Assembly: GCF_014207375.1 (NCBI RefSeq)
Contig: NZ_JACHEE010000001.1
Location: 1 to 64,000, forward strand
Length of the DNA: 64,000 nt
Source of the DNA: Arthrobacter sp. AZCC_0090
GTDB lineage: Bacteria; Actinomycetota; Actinomycetes; Actinomycetales; Micrococcaceae
Direction of reading: 5' to 3'
A program made the translations under genes and the position numbers. The notes below the pieces were generated by a model that saw only the letters and a program-made list of their open reading frames with translations, was not told the DNA's origin and searched no databases. Of this stretch, positions 42,110 through 51,500 are shown piece after piece (within the stretch, counting starts at the first letter, position 1; every line of letters starts with the position of its first letter).

Positions 42110-43399
42110 ATGAGCACGAGGAGAGGCCGCCGCCCGCGGCTGCTCGCAGCGTTAGGCGTAACCGCCGTTGCTGCGCTCACAATGTCAGGTTGCAGTGGCT
42201 CGTCCTCCGGTGGTGCCAGTGCCACCGGCGATGTCACCCTCGAGTTCGCCCAGTGGTGGGAGCCAGAGCTCCCGCAGGGATCCCTGGCCAACCTGATTGA
42301 CCAATTCCAGAAGGCGAACCCACACATCAAGGTGAAGCTCCTCAGCTCACCCTTTTCCTCAGACCAACAGCAGATGGTTGCTGACGCAGCCTCCGGACAG
42401 CTACCCGACGTCCTCGGCCTCGACGGTGCCTGGGTGAGCGATTTCGCCAAGCAGGGCGCGATCGCCGACCTCTCTCCGCTTCTGAAAGCTGACAATTTCT
42501 CTGAAGACCAGCTGGCAAGCGAGGTCAAGGTCAATGGCAAGGCCTACATGATCCCTGCGGTCAATTTCGTCTACCCCTTGTTCGTGAACAACGACCTGCT
42601 CAAGCAGGCCGGCGTAAACAAGGCGCCGACCACCCGCACCGAGTTCCTCGACGCAGCCAAGAAGATCAGCGCCCTCGGCGGCAACGTCAAGGGTTGGGCC
42701 CTGCCACTCGACACCGCAGTCCCCAACGGCATCCAGAACGACGTCATGTCCTGGGTTTGGGCATCTGGTGGCAGCATGCTCAAGGACGGGGAACCTGACG
42801 TCACCAACGCCCAGGTCAAGAGCGGAGTCGACTACGTCAAGAGCCTCTACGACGCGAACGTTCTAGTCCCCGGCGCCCTGACCATGAAGGAACAGGACAA
42901 GGTCGAGAAGTTCACCAACGGCCAGGTCGGCATGGTGATCGACTCGCTCGCCCACATCAACCTCATCAAGAAGAACAACCCCAGCCTCAACTTCACGGTG
43001 GCAGCGCTGCCTTCCGAGGATGGCTACACCGGCAAGCGTGGCATCCCGTACGCATCGTGGGGTGTTGGCATCTCGAACAAGTCCGAGCACAAGGCGGAAG
43101 CGGCCAAGCTCGTTGAGTTCCTCATGAGCAAGGACACGAACGCTCAGCTGAGCAACCTTGCAAACGGCTTCCCGGGCAACAAGACGGCGACGCCCGACTT
43201 CAGCAAGAGCGATCCGCTGTTCAAGACGGCCTTCGACATCTACCAAGCCGGTTACCCGGCGAATGAGTTCACCGGCCTGCCGAACGCCGACCAGCTGCAG
43301 CGCACGTTCGACGAGCAACTGCAGCGGACCCTCACCGGAAGCCAGAGCGTCGATCAGACACTCAGCACCGTTCAATCCGCATGGAAATCCATCTTCTGA
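42110..43399 (+). CDS. ABC transporter sugar-binding lipoprotein
   Basis: 429 residues from ATG 42110 (GAAGGAG upstream). A twin-Arg-like basic start, hydrophobic segment and lipobox LTMSGC give a lipid-anchored extracellular protein. The family-1 solute-binding fold is clear: TLEFAQWWEPEL, DVLGLDGAWVSDFAKQG, VNGKAYMIPAVNFVYPLFVN, and ASWGVGISNKSEHKAEAAKL near the end. It captures the sugar for the two permeases that follow. No ATPase is in the operon, so a shared MsmK-type ATPase is likely. Confidence 0.93.
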   Translation: MSTRRGRRPRLLAALGVTAVAALTMSGCSGSSSGGASATGDVTLEFAQWWEPELPQGSLANLIDQFQKANPHIKVKLLSSPFSSDQQQMVADAASGQLPDVLGLDGAWVSDFAKQGAIADLSPLLKADNFSEDQLASEVKVNGKAYMIPAVNFVYPLFVNNDLLKQAGVNKAPTTRTEFLDAAKKISALGGNVKGWALPLDTAVPNGIQNDVMSWVWASGGSMLKDGEPDVTNAQVKSGVDYVKSLYDANVLVPGALTMKEQDKVEKFTNGQVGMVIDSLAHINLIKKNNPSLNFTVAALPSEDGYTGKRGIPYASWGVGISNKSEHKAEAAKLVEFLMSKDTNAQLSNLANGFPGNKTATPDFSKSDPLFKTAFDIYQAGYPANEFTGLPNADQLQRTFDEQLQRTLTGSQSVDQTLSTVQSAWKSIF

Positions 43400-43464
43400 C
43401 GTCGAAGATTCGACGGGGTCGTGCCGTCCAGCTTGCGGCACGACCCCACAAGGGAGTTTGAGAC

Positions 43465-44418
43465 ATGAATCTGTCTTCTACCAACGTCGAGGGACCCGGA
43501 AGGGTACGGCACGCCGTCGGCCCGCGGTCGACGAAGCGGGGCGCCTCCGGGGTGCGCGTCCACAAGCTCGTCCCGTTCGCCTTCGTCTCGCCGACCCTGG
43601 CCTTGATCACCTTGCTCACCGTGGTGCCGATCCTGATGGTTGCCGGCTACTCATTCATGGACAACGTGATCGTCGAACCGAACCCCGTGTTCGTTGGGTT
43701 CGCCAACTATGTGAAGGTGCTCACTGATCCTGCTTTCCTTGCGGCGCTCGGCAACACCTTCCTGTTCATCACGTTCAGCACGGTCGTGCACTTGGTACTG
43801 GGTCTCGTCTTTGCCTTGCTGCTCAACACAACGCTGCTCGGCAACGTCACCAAGGCAATTTTCCGGGTGGTCTACATCCTCCCGTGGTTGTTCACCATCG
43901 CGGTGATCGCCGTCGTCTGGCGTCTCATGCTCGACCCCTCTGGTGTGGTGAACTACGTTCTCGGCACGCTTGGAGTCCAGGGCGCGAACTGGCTGTCCAC
44001 ACCCGAAACGGCATTGGGCTCCGTGACCTTCATCAACATCTGGTCCGGGTACCCGTTCTTCATGATCAGCCTCCTGGCTGCCCTCCAAGGCGTGCCAACC
44101 GTGCTACACGAGGCTGCACGCGTCGACGGGGCGGGCTGGTGGCAACGGTTCCGGTACGTGACACTGCCCCATATCCGCCCGGTGATTATCAGCATGGCCG
44201 TGCTCGACCTCATCTGGACGTCACAGCAGTTCGCCTTGATCTGGATGACCACGGGCGGGGGCCCACTCAACGCCACGGAGGTGCTCAGCACCTACACATA
44301 CAAGCAGGCCTTCAGCAACTTCGATTTCTCGGCGGCCTCCGCGGCTGCGGTCGTCGTGCTGCTGCTCACTATGGTCCTTGCCTTCTTCTACGTACGGCAG
44401 CAAAGGGTGCGTGATTGA
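43465..44418 (+). CDS. ABC sugar permease, MalF/UgpA type
   Basis: 317 residues, AAGGGAG before the ATG. Six membrane segments, the first FAFVSPTLALITLLTVVPIL. The EAA loop reads EAARVDGAGWWQRFRYVTLP, the contact for the ATPase. It overlaps no gene but leaves only one base before the next permease start, showing tight coupling. Confidence 0.93.
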   Translation: MNLSSTNVEGPGRVRHAVGPRSTKRGASGVRVHKLVPFAFVSPTLALITLLTVVPILMVAGYSFMDNVIVEPNPVFVGFANYVKVLTDPAFLAALGNTFLFITFSTVVHLVLGLVFALLLNTTLLGNVTKAIFRVVYILPWLFTIAVIAVVWRLMLDPSGVVNYVLGTLGVQGANWLSTPETALGSVTFINIWSGYPFFMISLLAALQGVPTVLHEAARVDGAGWWQRFRYVTLPHIRPVIISMAVLDLIWTSQQFALIWMTTGGGPLNATEVLSTYTYKQAFSNFDFSAASAAAVVVLLLTMVLAFFYVRQQRVRD

Positions 44419-44419
44419 G

Positions 44420-45313
44420 ATGAGCAACTTGACTCTTCAGGGACGCAGGGACGAAAAGATCGACATCCCTCGCGGGCAGCGGGCCAGAAAGAAGACGCTG
44501 CTCAAGGTGGGAGCCTTCGCGGCCCTGGTCCTCGGGGCTCTGTATGCGGGGCTGCCCGTGCTGTGGATGCTTTCCACCTCGTTCAAAGCGAATGGAGAGG
44601 TCTTCGCACTCCCACCGAAACTGATCACCTCCGGCTTCTCGCTGGACGCCTACACAGCGATCCTCACCGATCCGGCCCGGTTGCGGTTCTTCCTGAACAG
44701 CTACATTGTGGCCATTGCGGTGACTATGCTCACCCTTCTGGTCGCGATCCTCGCCGCGTACGGCTTCAGCCGCTACGAGTTCCCTGGCAAGCGGCTGATC
44801 AATGTCGTGATCGTCTCCGTGCAAGCCGTTCCACCGATCACGCTGGTGATCCCGTATTTCGGCCTGATGGTCGCACTCGGCCTCTACAACACCTATCCCG
44901 GCCTGATCCTCACCCACATGGTGTTCACGCTCCCTTACGCGATCATCATGATGACTGCGTACTTCAACACCCTGCCTCGCGAACTCGATGAAGCAGCCAA
45001 GGTGGACGGCGCGAACGCTTGGACCGCCCTGTGGCGAGTGCTCGTGCCCATCTCGATACCGGGAATCGTCGCAGTCGGGGTGTACACATTCATGATCTCG
45101 TGGAATGAGTTCCTCTTTGCACTGACCTTGACCCGAACCGACGCCATGCGGACCGTGCCGATCGGCATTCAATTGCTGATGGGCCAGCATTCCTTTGAGT
45201 GGAACCAGATGATGGCGATGAGCATCCTGGGGTCGATCCCAGTGCTCCTGCTCTTCCTTCTGTTCCAGCGGAGCTTCATCGGCGGACTCACCTCTGGCGC
45301 CGTCAAAGACTGA
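44420..45313 (+). CDS. ABC sugar permease, MalG/UgpE type
   Basis: 297 residues from ATG 44420, one base after the previous stop; GTG 44411 (AAAGGG 4 bp upstream) is an alternative. Six membrane segments; EAA loop DEAAKVDGANAWTALWRVLV. Partner of the 43465 permease in a carbohydrate-uptake-1 importer. Confidence 0.93.
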   Translation: MSNLTLQGRRDEKIDIPRGQRARKKTLLKVGAFAALVLGALYAGLPVLWMLSTSFKANGEVFALPPKLITSGFSLDAYTAILTDPARLRFFLNSYIVAIAVTMLTLLVAILAAYGFSRYEFPGKRLINVVIVSVQAVPPITLVIPYFGLMVALGLYNTYPGLILTHMVFTLPYAIIMMTAYFNTLPRELDEAAKVDGANAWTALWRVLVPISIPGIVAVGVYTFMISWNEFLFALTLTRTDAMRTVPIGIQLLMGQHSFEWNQMMAMSILGSIPVLLLFLLFQRSFIGGLTSGAVKD

Positions 45314-45354
45314 CGTCTCGAAACACCTTTAACCAACACAAGGAGATATACACC

Positions 45355-46218
45355 ATGCTCGTCGACGGAAAAACCATCCTGGACGTCGCCAACACGCACA
45401 ACTTTGCCATCCCGGCCTTCAACATCAGCGACTGGGCGATGTTTCTTGGCGTGATGGACATCAGCGAGGAGAAGGAAGCCCCCGTCATCATCGCCATCCA
45501 CCCGGATGAGGTTGCGCATATAACGACCGACCTCATCGCCGCGATCCGTGAGCGCGCTCACCGGTCGAGCGTGCCGGTCGCGATCCACTGGGACCACGGC
45601 GGCACCTACGAGCAGATCATCACGGCGATCAAATCCGGTTTCACTTCGGTCATGATCGACGCGTCGCTGCTGCCGTTCGAGGAAAACGTTGCTCTCACCC
45701 GCAAGGTTGTGGAGGCGGCGCACGCCGTCGGCATTCAGGTCGAGGGCGAGCTCGGCACGATCGGCGCTAACGACAGCTACGGCGAGTCCGGGGCGGCTGA
45801 GATCATTTACACCAACGTCGACGACGCCCTGCGTTTTGTCGAGGAGACCGGTGTCGACAGCCTCGCGATCGCCATCGGGACGTCCCACGGCCTATACCCG
45901 GCAGAGAAGAAACCCGAGCTGCGCCACGACCTGCTCGAGCAGATCAAGGCGGCGGTGGGCATCCCGCTCGTGCTGCACGGCGGATCCGGCAACCCCGATG
46001 CGGAGTTGGCCCGTGCGGTCTCGCTCGGCATCAATAAGATCAACATCTCCAGCGACATCAAGGTCAGCTACCACAACCGCATGCGAGAGATCCTCGGTAC
46101 GGACGAGCGTCTGCGTGAACCGAACAGCATCCAGCCCCCGTGCATCGAGGCCATGAAGGTCACCGCCGCTGAGAAGATCGACCTGTTCAACGCTGCCGGA
46201 AAGGCAAAGCTCTACTGA
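45355..46218 (+). CDS. Class II ketose-bisphosphate aldolase (fructose/tagatose type)
   Basis: 287 residues, ribosome site AAGGAGATATACACC. Active-site motifs IHWDHGG (Asp80 general acid, His81 zinc), EGELGTIGAN, AIGTSHGLYP and VLHGGSGNP. The GatY/KbaY-like length and sequence allow tagatose- as well as fructose-1,6-bisphosphate. It would split the bisphosphate made by the ADP-dependent kinase encoded next. Confidence 0.93.
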   Translation: MLVDGKTILDVANTHNFAIPAFNISDWAMFLGVMDISEEKEAPVIIAIHPDEVAHITTDLIAAIRERAHRSSVPVAIHWDHGGTYEQIITAIKSGFTSVMIDASLLPFEENVALTRKVVEAAHAVGIQVEGELGTIGANDSYGESGAAEIIYTNVDDALRFVEETGVDSLAIAIGTSHGLYPAEKKPELRHDLLEQIKAAVGIPLVLHGGSGNPDAELARAVSLGINKINISSDIKVSYHNRMREILGTDERLREPNSIQPPCIEAMKVTAAEKIDLFNAAGKAKLY

Positions 46219-46219
46219 A

Positions 46220-47416
46220 ATGAAAACATCGATCGTGCTCGGGCTCGGCAGCAGCGTGGACTACGAAATCGCCTGGTCGTCCCACGTGATCGAGGATCTC
46301 GTCACGAGCTATGGCATCAGTGCCGAGGAGATCGGGAACACAATGCCTATCGTCGACGAGCGGAGTCTGGTGCTGTCCGTGCTCAGGTACTTCCGGCGGG
46401 GCACTGGGGGAGAGCGGCACGTTGCCTCCCCCAACGCCTTGGAAACGTTCGCCTCGCGGTTTCCACGCAAGGTGACGCTGGGAGGAACCGGTGTGCGGGC
46501 CGGGCTCGCCCTTGCGCGTCTCGGCCTGCCGTCGACACTCCATCTGGTCAGCGTGAACGAACACTTCAGGCGACTGCTTCCTGCGGAGTGTTCGTGGATC
46601 ACCAGCGCTGGGCACGACTCGATCGAGCCGCACGTGATCGTGCAGTGGGAGGAGGGGGCGCGAGTCCGGGTCGGTGACACCCAGCTCGTCGCACCCTTCC
46701 CCAACCGCCTCATCTATGTCAACGACCCGCCGAACGCCGACATGCGCCTCAGCCCGGACCTGCCACGGATGCTCGCCGAAGCGCACATCGTCCTGCTGTC
46801 CGGCTTGAACGCCATGCAGGACGAGGCGGTGCTGGCTGACAGGCTCACGGAACTGCGATCAGCGCTGGACGCGTTGCCCCAGAGCGCCTTCGTGTACTAC
46901 GAGGATGCGGGGTTCCACAGACCTGCCTTGAGCGCTCTCGTGCGCGCCGCGTTGCTCGACCGGATCGACGTCTACGGAATGAACGAGGACGAGATGCAAG
47001 CGCACCTCGGGCGCGGGGTCGACCTACTGGATCCGCTCGCGGTGCTGAAAGCATTGGAGGACCTCGCCGTCGTCATTCCGGCCCGGACGCTCGTGGTGCA
47101 CACGAAGTACTGGGCACTGGCCGCCGGAAAACACGCCGAGCGGTGCGCCCCTGCGCTCGCTGGAGGCATAGCCATGGCAAGCACGCGTTACCGCTACGGC
47201 GACGACTTCACCGTGGAGCAGTACGCAGGAACCGCAGACCTGCCGCTCAACGAAGTGGGGGCGGCTCTGGCTGCCGCGATCTCCGGTCCAGGCCTTCGCG
47301 CCGTTGCGGCTCGGGCTATCTCGGTCCCTACACCTACCACCGTCGGTCTCGGGGACTCGTTTGTCGGTGGATTCCTTGGCGCCCTCGCCACAGAAGGAGC
47401 ATCAGCGTGGACTTGA
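46220..47416 (+). CDS. ADP-dependent glucokinase/phosphofructokinase family protein
   Basis: 398 residues, starting one base after the aldolase stop. It belongs to the ADP-dependent sugar kinase family: VLGLGSSVDYEIAW at the start, TLGGTGVRAGLALARLGLPS in the substrate domain, YGMNEDEMQAHLG, VVHTKYW and the catalytic-base motif TVGLGDSFVGG (Asp379). The family, best known from archaeal glycolysis, uses ADP rather than ATP. Placement between an aldolase and a mannose-6-phosphate isomerase suggests 6-phosphofructokinase or a hexokinase step in the pathway. Confidence 0.88.
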   Translation: MKTSIVLGLGSSVDYEIAWSSHVIEDLVTSYGISAEEIGNTMPIVDERSLVLSVLRYFRRGTGGERHVASPNALETFASRFPRKVTLGGTGVRAGLALARLGLPSTLHLVSVNEHFRRLLPAECSWITSAGHDSIEPHVIVQWEEGARVRVGDTQLVAPFPNRLIYVNDPPNADMRLSPDLPRMLAEAHIVLLSGLNAMQDEAVLADRLTELRSALDALPQSAFVYYEDAGFHRPALSALVRAALLDRIDVYGMNEDEMQAHLGRGVDLLDPLAVLKALEDLAVVIPARTLVVHTKYWALAAGKHAERCAPALAGGIAMASTRYRYGDDFTVEQYAGTADLPLNEVGAALAAAISGPGLRAVAARAISVPTPTTVGLGDSFVGGFLGALATEGASAWT

Positions 47417-48396
47417 TCGTTCTGCCATCCAATCGCCCGCCAGACCGCTTCTACCGAGGAGGCCGCCAGATCACCGACTTCCGTGGAGAACCGCCAGCCG
47501 CCAGCCACGAGCCCGAGGACTGGATCGCGTCCACAACCTCGGTGTTCGGCGAGCCGGGTGTCGGCATCACCACGCTTCCGAACGGCGTTCCGATGCCCAC
47601 AGCGATCGAAAATGATCCGCAGGGATGGCTGGGGGCCGAGCACCTGGCCGTCTTCGGGCCGGATACCCGATTGCTTGTTAAGCTGCTCGACGCCGGCCAA
47701 CGCCTGCCCGTTCACGCCCACCCCGACGGGAACTTCGCCGCCAAGCACCTAGGCCACGCTCACGGCAAGGCCGAGGCGTGGTACATCCTCCGAGGAGGCA
47801 CGGTGCACCTTGGCCTTCACGGAGAAATGGAAGGCGCGGAACTGCGCGATCTAGTGGAGCGGCAGGACTCCGCGAGCCTACTGAGCCTCCTGAACCCCAT
47901 CGACGTCGCACCCGGTGACGCCGTATTCGTCCCACCAGGCCAGCTGCACGCCATCGGCGATGGCATATTCCTCCTCGAAGTGCAGGAACCCGAAGACCTT
48001 TCGATCGTGCTCGAATGGAGAGACTTCGATCTCGACGGTTCCGCAAAGGGGCATCTCGGGCTCGGCTTCGATCTGGCGCTCAATGCGGTGTCGCACCGGC
48101 ACCTTGAGAAGGAGGATCTCGACAAATTGGTTGTCCGGGGCCCAAGGGCAGGATCAGTGCTGCCCCAAGCGGCGGATCCATACTTCCGCATCGAGCGAAT
48201 AGTCGTAGACGGGCGGCAAGAGATCGCCCCGGGCTTCACGGTTCTGGTTGCAGTGCAGGGGGACCTCGCCGCCGCCGGGGAGGCGATGCCTGCCGGACGC
48301 ACAGCTATCGCGCCCCACTCCATCGGACCGATCGCGGTCAGCGGCCACGGCGAGCTGCTGGTGTGCCGACCCCCGACGCCAGAGCATCGAGCGTAA
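47407..48396 (+). CDS. manA: Class I mannose-6-phosphate isomerase-like protein
   Basis: 329 residues from a GTG at 47407 (GAAGGAG upstream), overlapping the kinase end by 10 bp. Cupin metal site: LPVHAHPDGNFAAKHLGHAH, KAEAWYIL and VPPGQLHAIGDG. It should interconvert an aldose- and ketose-6-phosphate. Last gene of the ABC sugar operon; its product would feed fructose-6-phosphate to the ADP-dependent kinase. Confidence 0.87.
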   Translation: MDLIVLPSNRPPDRFYRGGRQITDFRGEPPAASHEPEDWIASTTSVFGEPGVGITTLPNGVPMPTAIENDPQGWLGAEHLAVFGPDTRLLVKLLDAGQRLPVHAHPDGNFAAKHLGHAHGKAEAWYILRGGTVHLGLHGEMEGAELRDLVERQDSASLLSLLNPIDVAPGDAVFVPPGQLHAIGDGIFLLEVQEPEDLSIVLEWRDFDLDGSAKGHLGLGFDLALNAVSHRHLEKEDLDKLVVRGPRAGSVLPQAADPYFRIERIVVDGRQEIAPGFTVLVAVQGDLAAAGEAMPAGRTAIAPHSIGPIAVSGHGELLVCRPPTPEHRA

Positions 48397-48424
48397 CGCT
48401 CGTTGCCGGAGTTGGCGGCTCCGC

Positions 48425-48486
48425 CAGGCCACGCCAGGCCCGGCGCGGCCCGGCGCGGCCCGGCCCGGCGCGGCCTGGGCTGGGCC
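48425..48486. repeat. GC-only low-complexity GGCCCGGCGC repeats between convergent genes
   Basis: Repeated GCCACGCCAGGCC and GGCCCGGCGCGGCCCGGCGC units follow the isomerase stop by about 30 bp. Several alternative stems can form, so the block may work as a bidirectional terminator between the isomerase and the glutamate dehydrogenase gene. Confidence 0.55.
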
Positions 48487-48532
48487 AGAATGCCATCTCC
48501 GTCGGGCGTCGCGTGTGCCGAGCACCGCGAGT

Positions 48533-51500
48533 TCAGTTGCGCACAAGGTTCCTCAGCAGCTTGAGTGCGACGGAGATCGAATGGATGTCCACCGGACCGG
48601 GCTGGGTGACTTCGGCGAAGGTGTCCTTGATCCGCGCGAGCTGTTCTTGGTGCCCGCGTTCCCACTCCGCGATCCGTTCCGTGGAGTCGGCGCGCATGGG
48701 ACCGCTGCTACGTGTTGTCTTGAGAACCGAGATGGTCATGTCGGCCACGGCGGAATAGACATCGTCCCGCAGGGCAGCCCTGGCGAGGGTCTCCCATCGG
48801 TTCTGCACTGGAAGGTCGGTGATCCTCAGAAGCAACTTCAGGGCCCCGATGCGCTGGAATGCGGTGGAATAGAGGTCGGCAATTCGCTCCATGGGCTCAT
48901 TGATCTGTTCCGCAATGAGTGAGATATCCAACAAAGTGAAGCTCAGGACGACCTCAAACGCGCGTCCCGCAATGTCCGGCGGGATACCTATCGCCTCCCA
49001 GTGGGCCAGCAGGTCCTGCCCGAGGTCGATGTCGTCGCCGCGCAAATAGACCGCGGTTCGGTTCTGCCGGAGGTTCATGACCGGCATGATCCTGCCGAGT
49101 GCCTGTTCCACTGGCTGGTCCCGGTGGTCATGGGTCATGTACCACCGCGTCCCGCGGTCCAACATCCTGCGAACATACAAGGCCAGTTCTGCCGCGTGCT
49201 CGGCCTGCACGTCGGGCGGTGGTCCGCCCATCCAATCGGCGATCCAGTGAAGATCAAAGGCCTCGCGCACTGCCACGAAGGCCCTTGCGAGAGCGGCCGC
49301 GCTCCCGGTGGTTTCCTCGATGGCCCGGAAGGCGAAGGTGATTCCTCCGAGGTCGATGATGTCGTTGGCGAGCACGGTGCAGATGATCTGCCGGCGCAAG
49401 GGGTGCGTTTGGAGTTCGGTTCCGAAGCGGTCCACGATCTGCGGAGGGAAGTAGCTGCGAAGGACACGGTCGAACCACGGGTCGTCGGCGACGTCGCTTT
49501 CGTTCAGTTCCTTGGCGAGTGCGATCTTGGCGTAGGCGGCCAGTATGCACAGTTCGGGACAAGTGAGCCCCTTGACGGCCTGAAGCCGGGCACGGAGTTG
49601 CTCCGTGGTGGGTAATGCCTCGCGAACCCGGTCCAGGTCGGTGGCTCTTTCCAGCCAGTCCATGGTGCGTTCGAAGCCCGGGCTCCAGTTGAGGTCGAAA
49701 CCCGGGCTCCAGTTCTGTACCAGGGCGCGGTCGTTCACGAGCAGGACGTTCTGGTCGCGGTTGTTCTGCAGCACCAGGCGTCCGACGTCGTCGCTGAGCG
49801 AGTGCAGGAAGCCGGCGCGTTCGCCGGCGGCCATTGTGCCTGCCGCGATCATGCGGTCGATGAAGATCTTGATGTTGACCTCGTGGTCGGAGCAGTCCAC
49901 GCCGGCGGAGTTGTCAGTGGCGTCGGTGTTCAGCAGGACTCCGTTCAGGGCAGCCTCCACCCGTCCCCGTTGGGTCATCCCGAGGTTGCCGCCTTCGACC
50001 ACAGTCCTTGCCCGGAGTTCGTTGCCGTTGATCCGGATCGGATCGTTGGCTTTGTCGCCCACCTCCGTGTTGGTTTCGGCGGAGGCCTTGACGTAGGTTC
50101 CGATCCCGCCGTTGTACATGAGGTCCACCGGTGCCCGCAGGATCGCCTGGATCAGCTCGGGCGGAGTCATCGCCGTCGTCGGCGTCAGCCCCAGGGCCGA
50201 ACGCACCTGGGGGCTGATGCCGATTGATTTGGCGGCGCGCGGGTGCACTCCGCCGCCGGTGCTGATCAGACCGGGGTTGTAGTCGGACCAGGAGGAGCGG
50301 GGCAGATTGAAGAGCCGGCGTCGTTCCTCGAGGGAGGACGCCGCGTCAGGGGCGGGGTCCAGGAAGATGTGCCGGTGGTCGAAGGCGGCCACGAGCCGGA
50401 TATGGTCCGAGAGGAGCATGCCGTTGCCGAACACGTCCCCGCTCATGTCGCCGATGCCAACTACGGTGAAGTCTTCGCGCTTGGAGTCGATCCCGAGTTC
50501 GCTGAGGTGCTGTTTCGCCGACTCCCAGGCGCCCCGGGCGGTGATGCCCATCTGCTTGTGGTCGTAGCCCACGGAGCCGCCTGCCGCGAACGCGTCGCCG
50601 AGCCAGAAGCCGTACTCCTTGGCCACCTCGTTGGCGATGTCGGAGAACGCCGCGGTGCCTTTATCGGCAGCCACCACGAGGTAGTAGTCGTCGTCATCGT
50701 GCCGTACCACGTTCGGCGGCGGGACGACGCGCCCCACCTGGCCACCTGCGCCGCGGGCGGCAGGGGAGACGGCGACGTCGGGCGGGGCCAGGTTGTCTGT
50801 GACATCGAGGAGCCCGCGGAGGAAGTCCTTGTAGCTCTGTACGCCTTCCTCGAGCCACGCTGCGCGGTCCGCTATGGGATCAGGCAGATGCTTCGCGTAG
50901 AAGCCGCCTTTTGCGCCGGTCGGAACGATTACCGAGTTCTTGACGATCTGGACCTTGGCGAGCCCGAGGACTTCGGTGCGGAAATCTTCGCGCCGGTCCG
51001 ACCATCTCAGGCCCCCGCGGGCCACCGGCCCGAAGCGAAGGTGCACGCCTTCGACCCGGGGCGAGTAGACCCAGATTTCGAACTTCGGACGTGGGTACGG
51101 GGCCCCGGGAAGGCGGGCGGGCTGGAGCTTGAAGCTCAAGTACGGCCGGTTGCGGTAGAAGTTTGTCCGTGTTGTTGCTTCGATGAGGTTCAGGAAGGTC
51201 CGCAGCAGGCGGTCAGCGTCCAGGGACGCGACTGCGTCGATCGCCTCGGCCACCGCTGTGCGGGCGGCCCTCGTGTCCCGGAGCCGCTGTGTGATGCCCA
51301 GCCCTGGATGGAAGCGGGCTCGGAAGAGGCTCAGCAGCGCGTCGGTCGCCGTCGCGTTGGCCAGGAGCGAGTCCGCGATGAAGTCGTACGAGTTGGTGGT
51401 TCCCAGCTGTTGGAGGTATTTGACGTAGCCGCGGAGGATCGCGACCTGCCGCCATTCCGTGCCTTCCTGCAGGACCAAGGCCTCGAAGCGGTCTGATTCG

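Noticed and set aside
49001-51496. Long plus-strand frames opposite the glutamate dehydrogenase
   Set aside because: Typical high-GC antisense open frames; the minus-strand gene covers the whole span with clear catalytic motifs.
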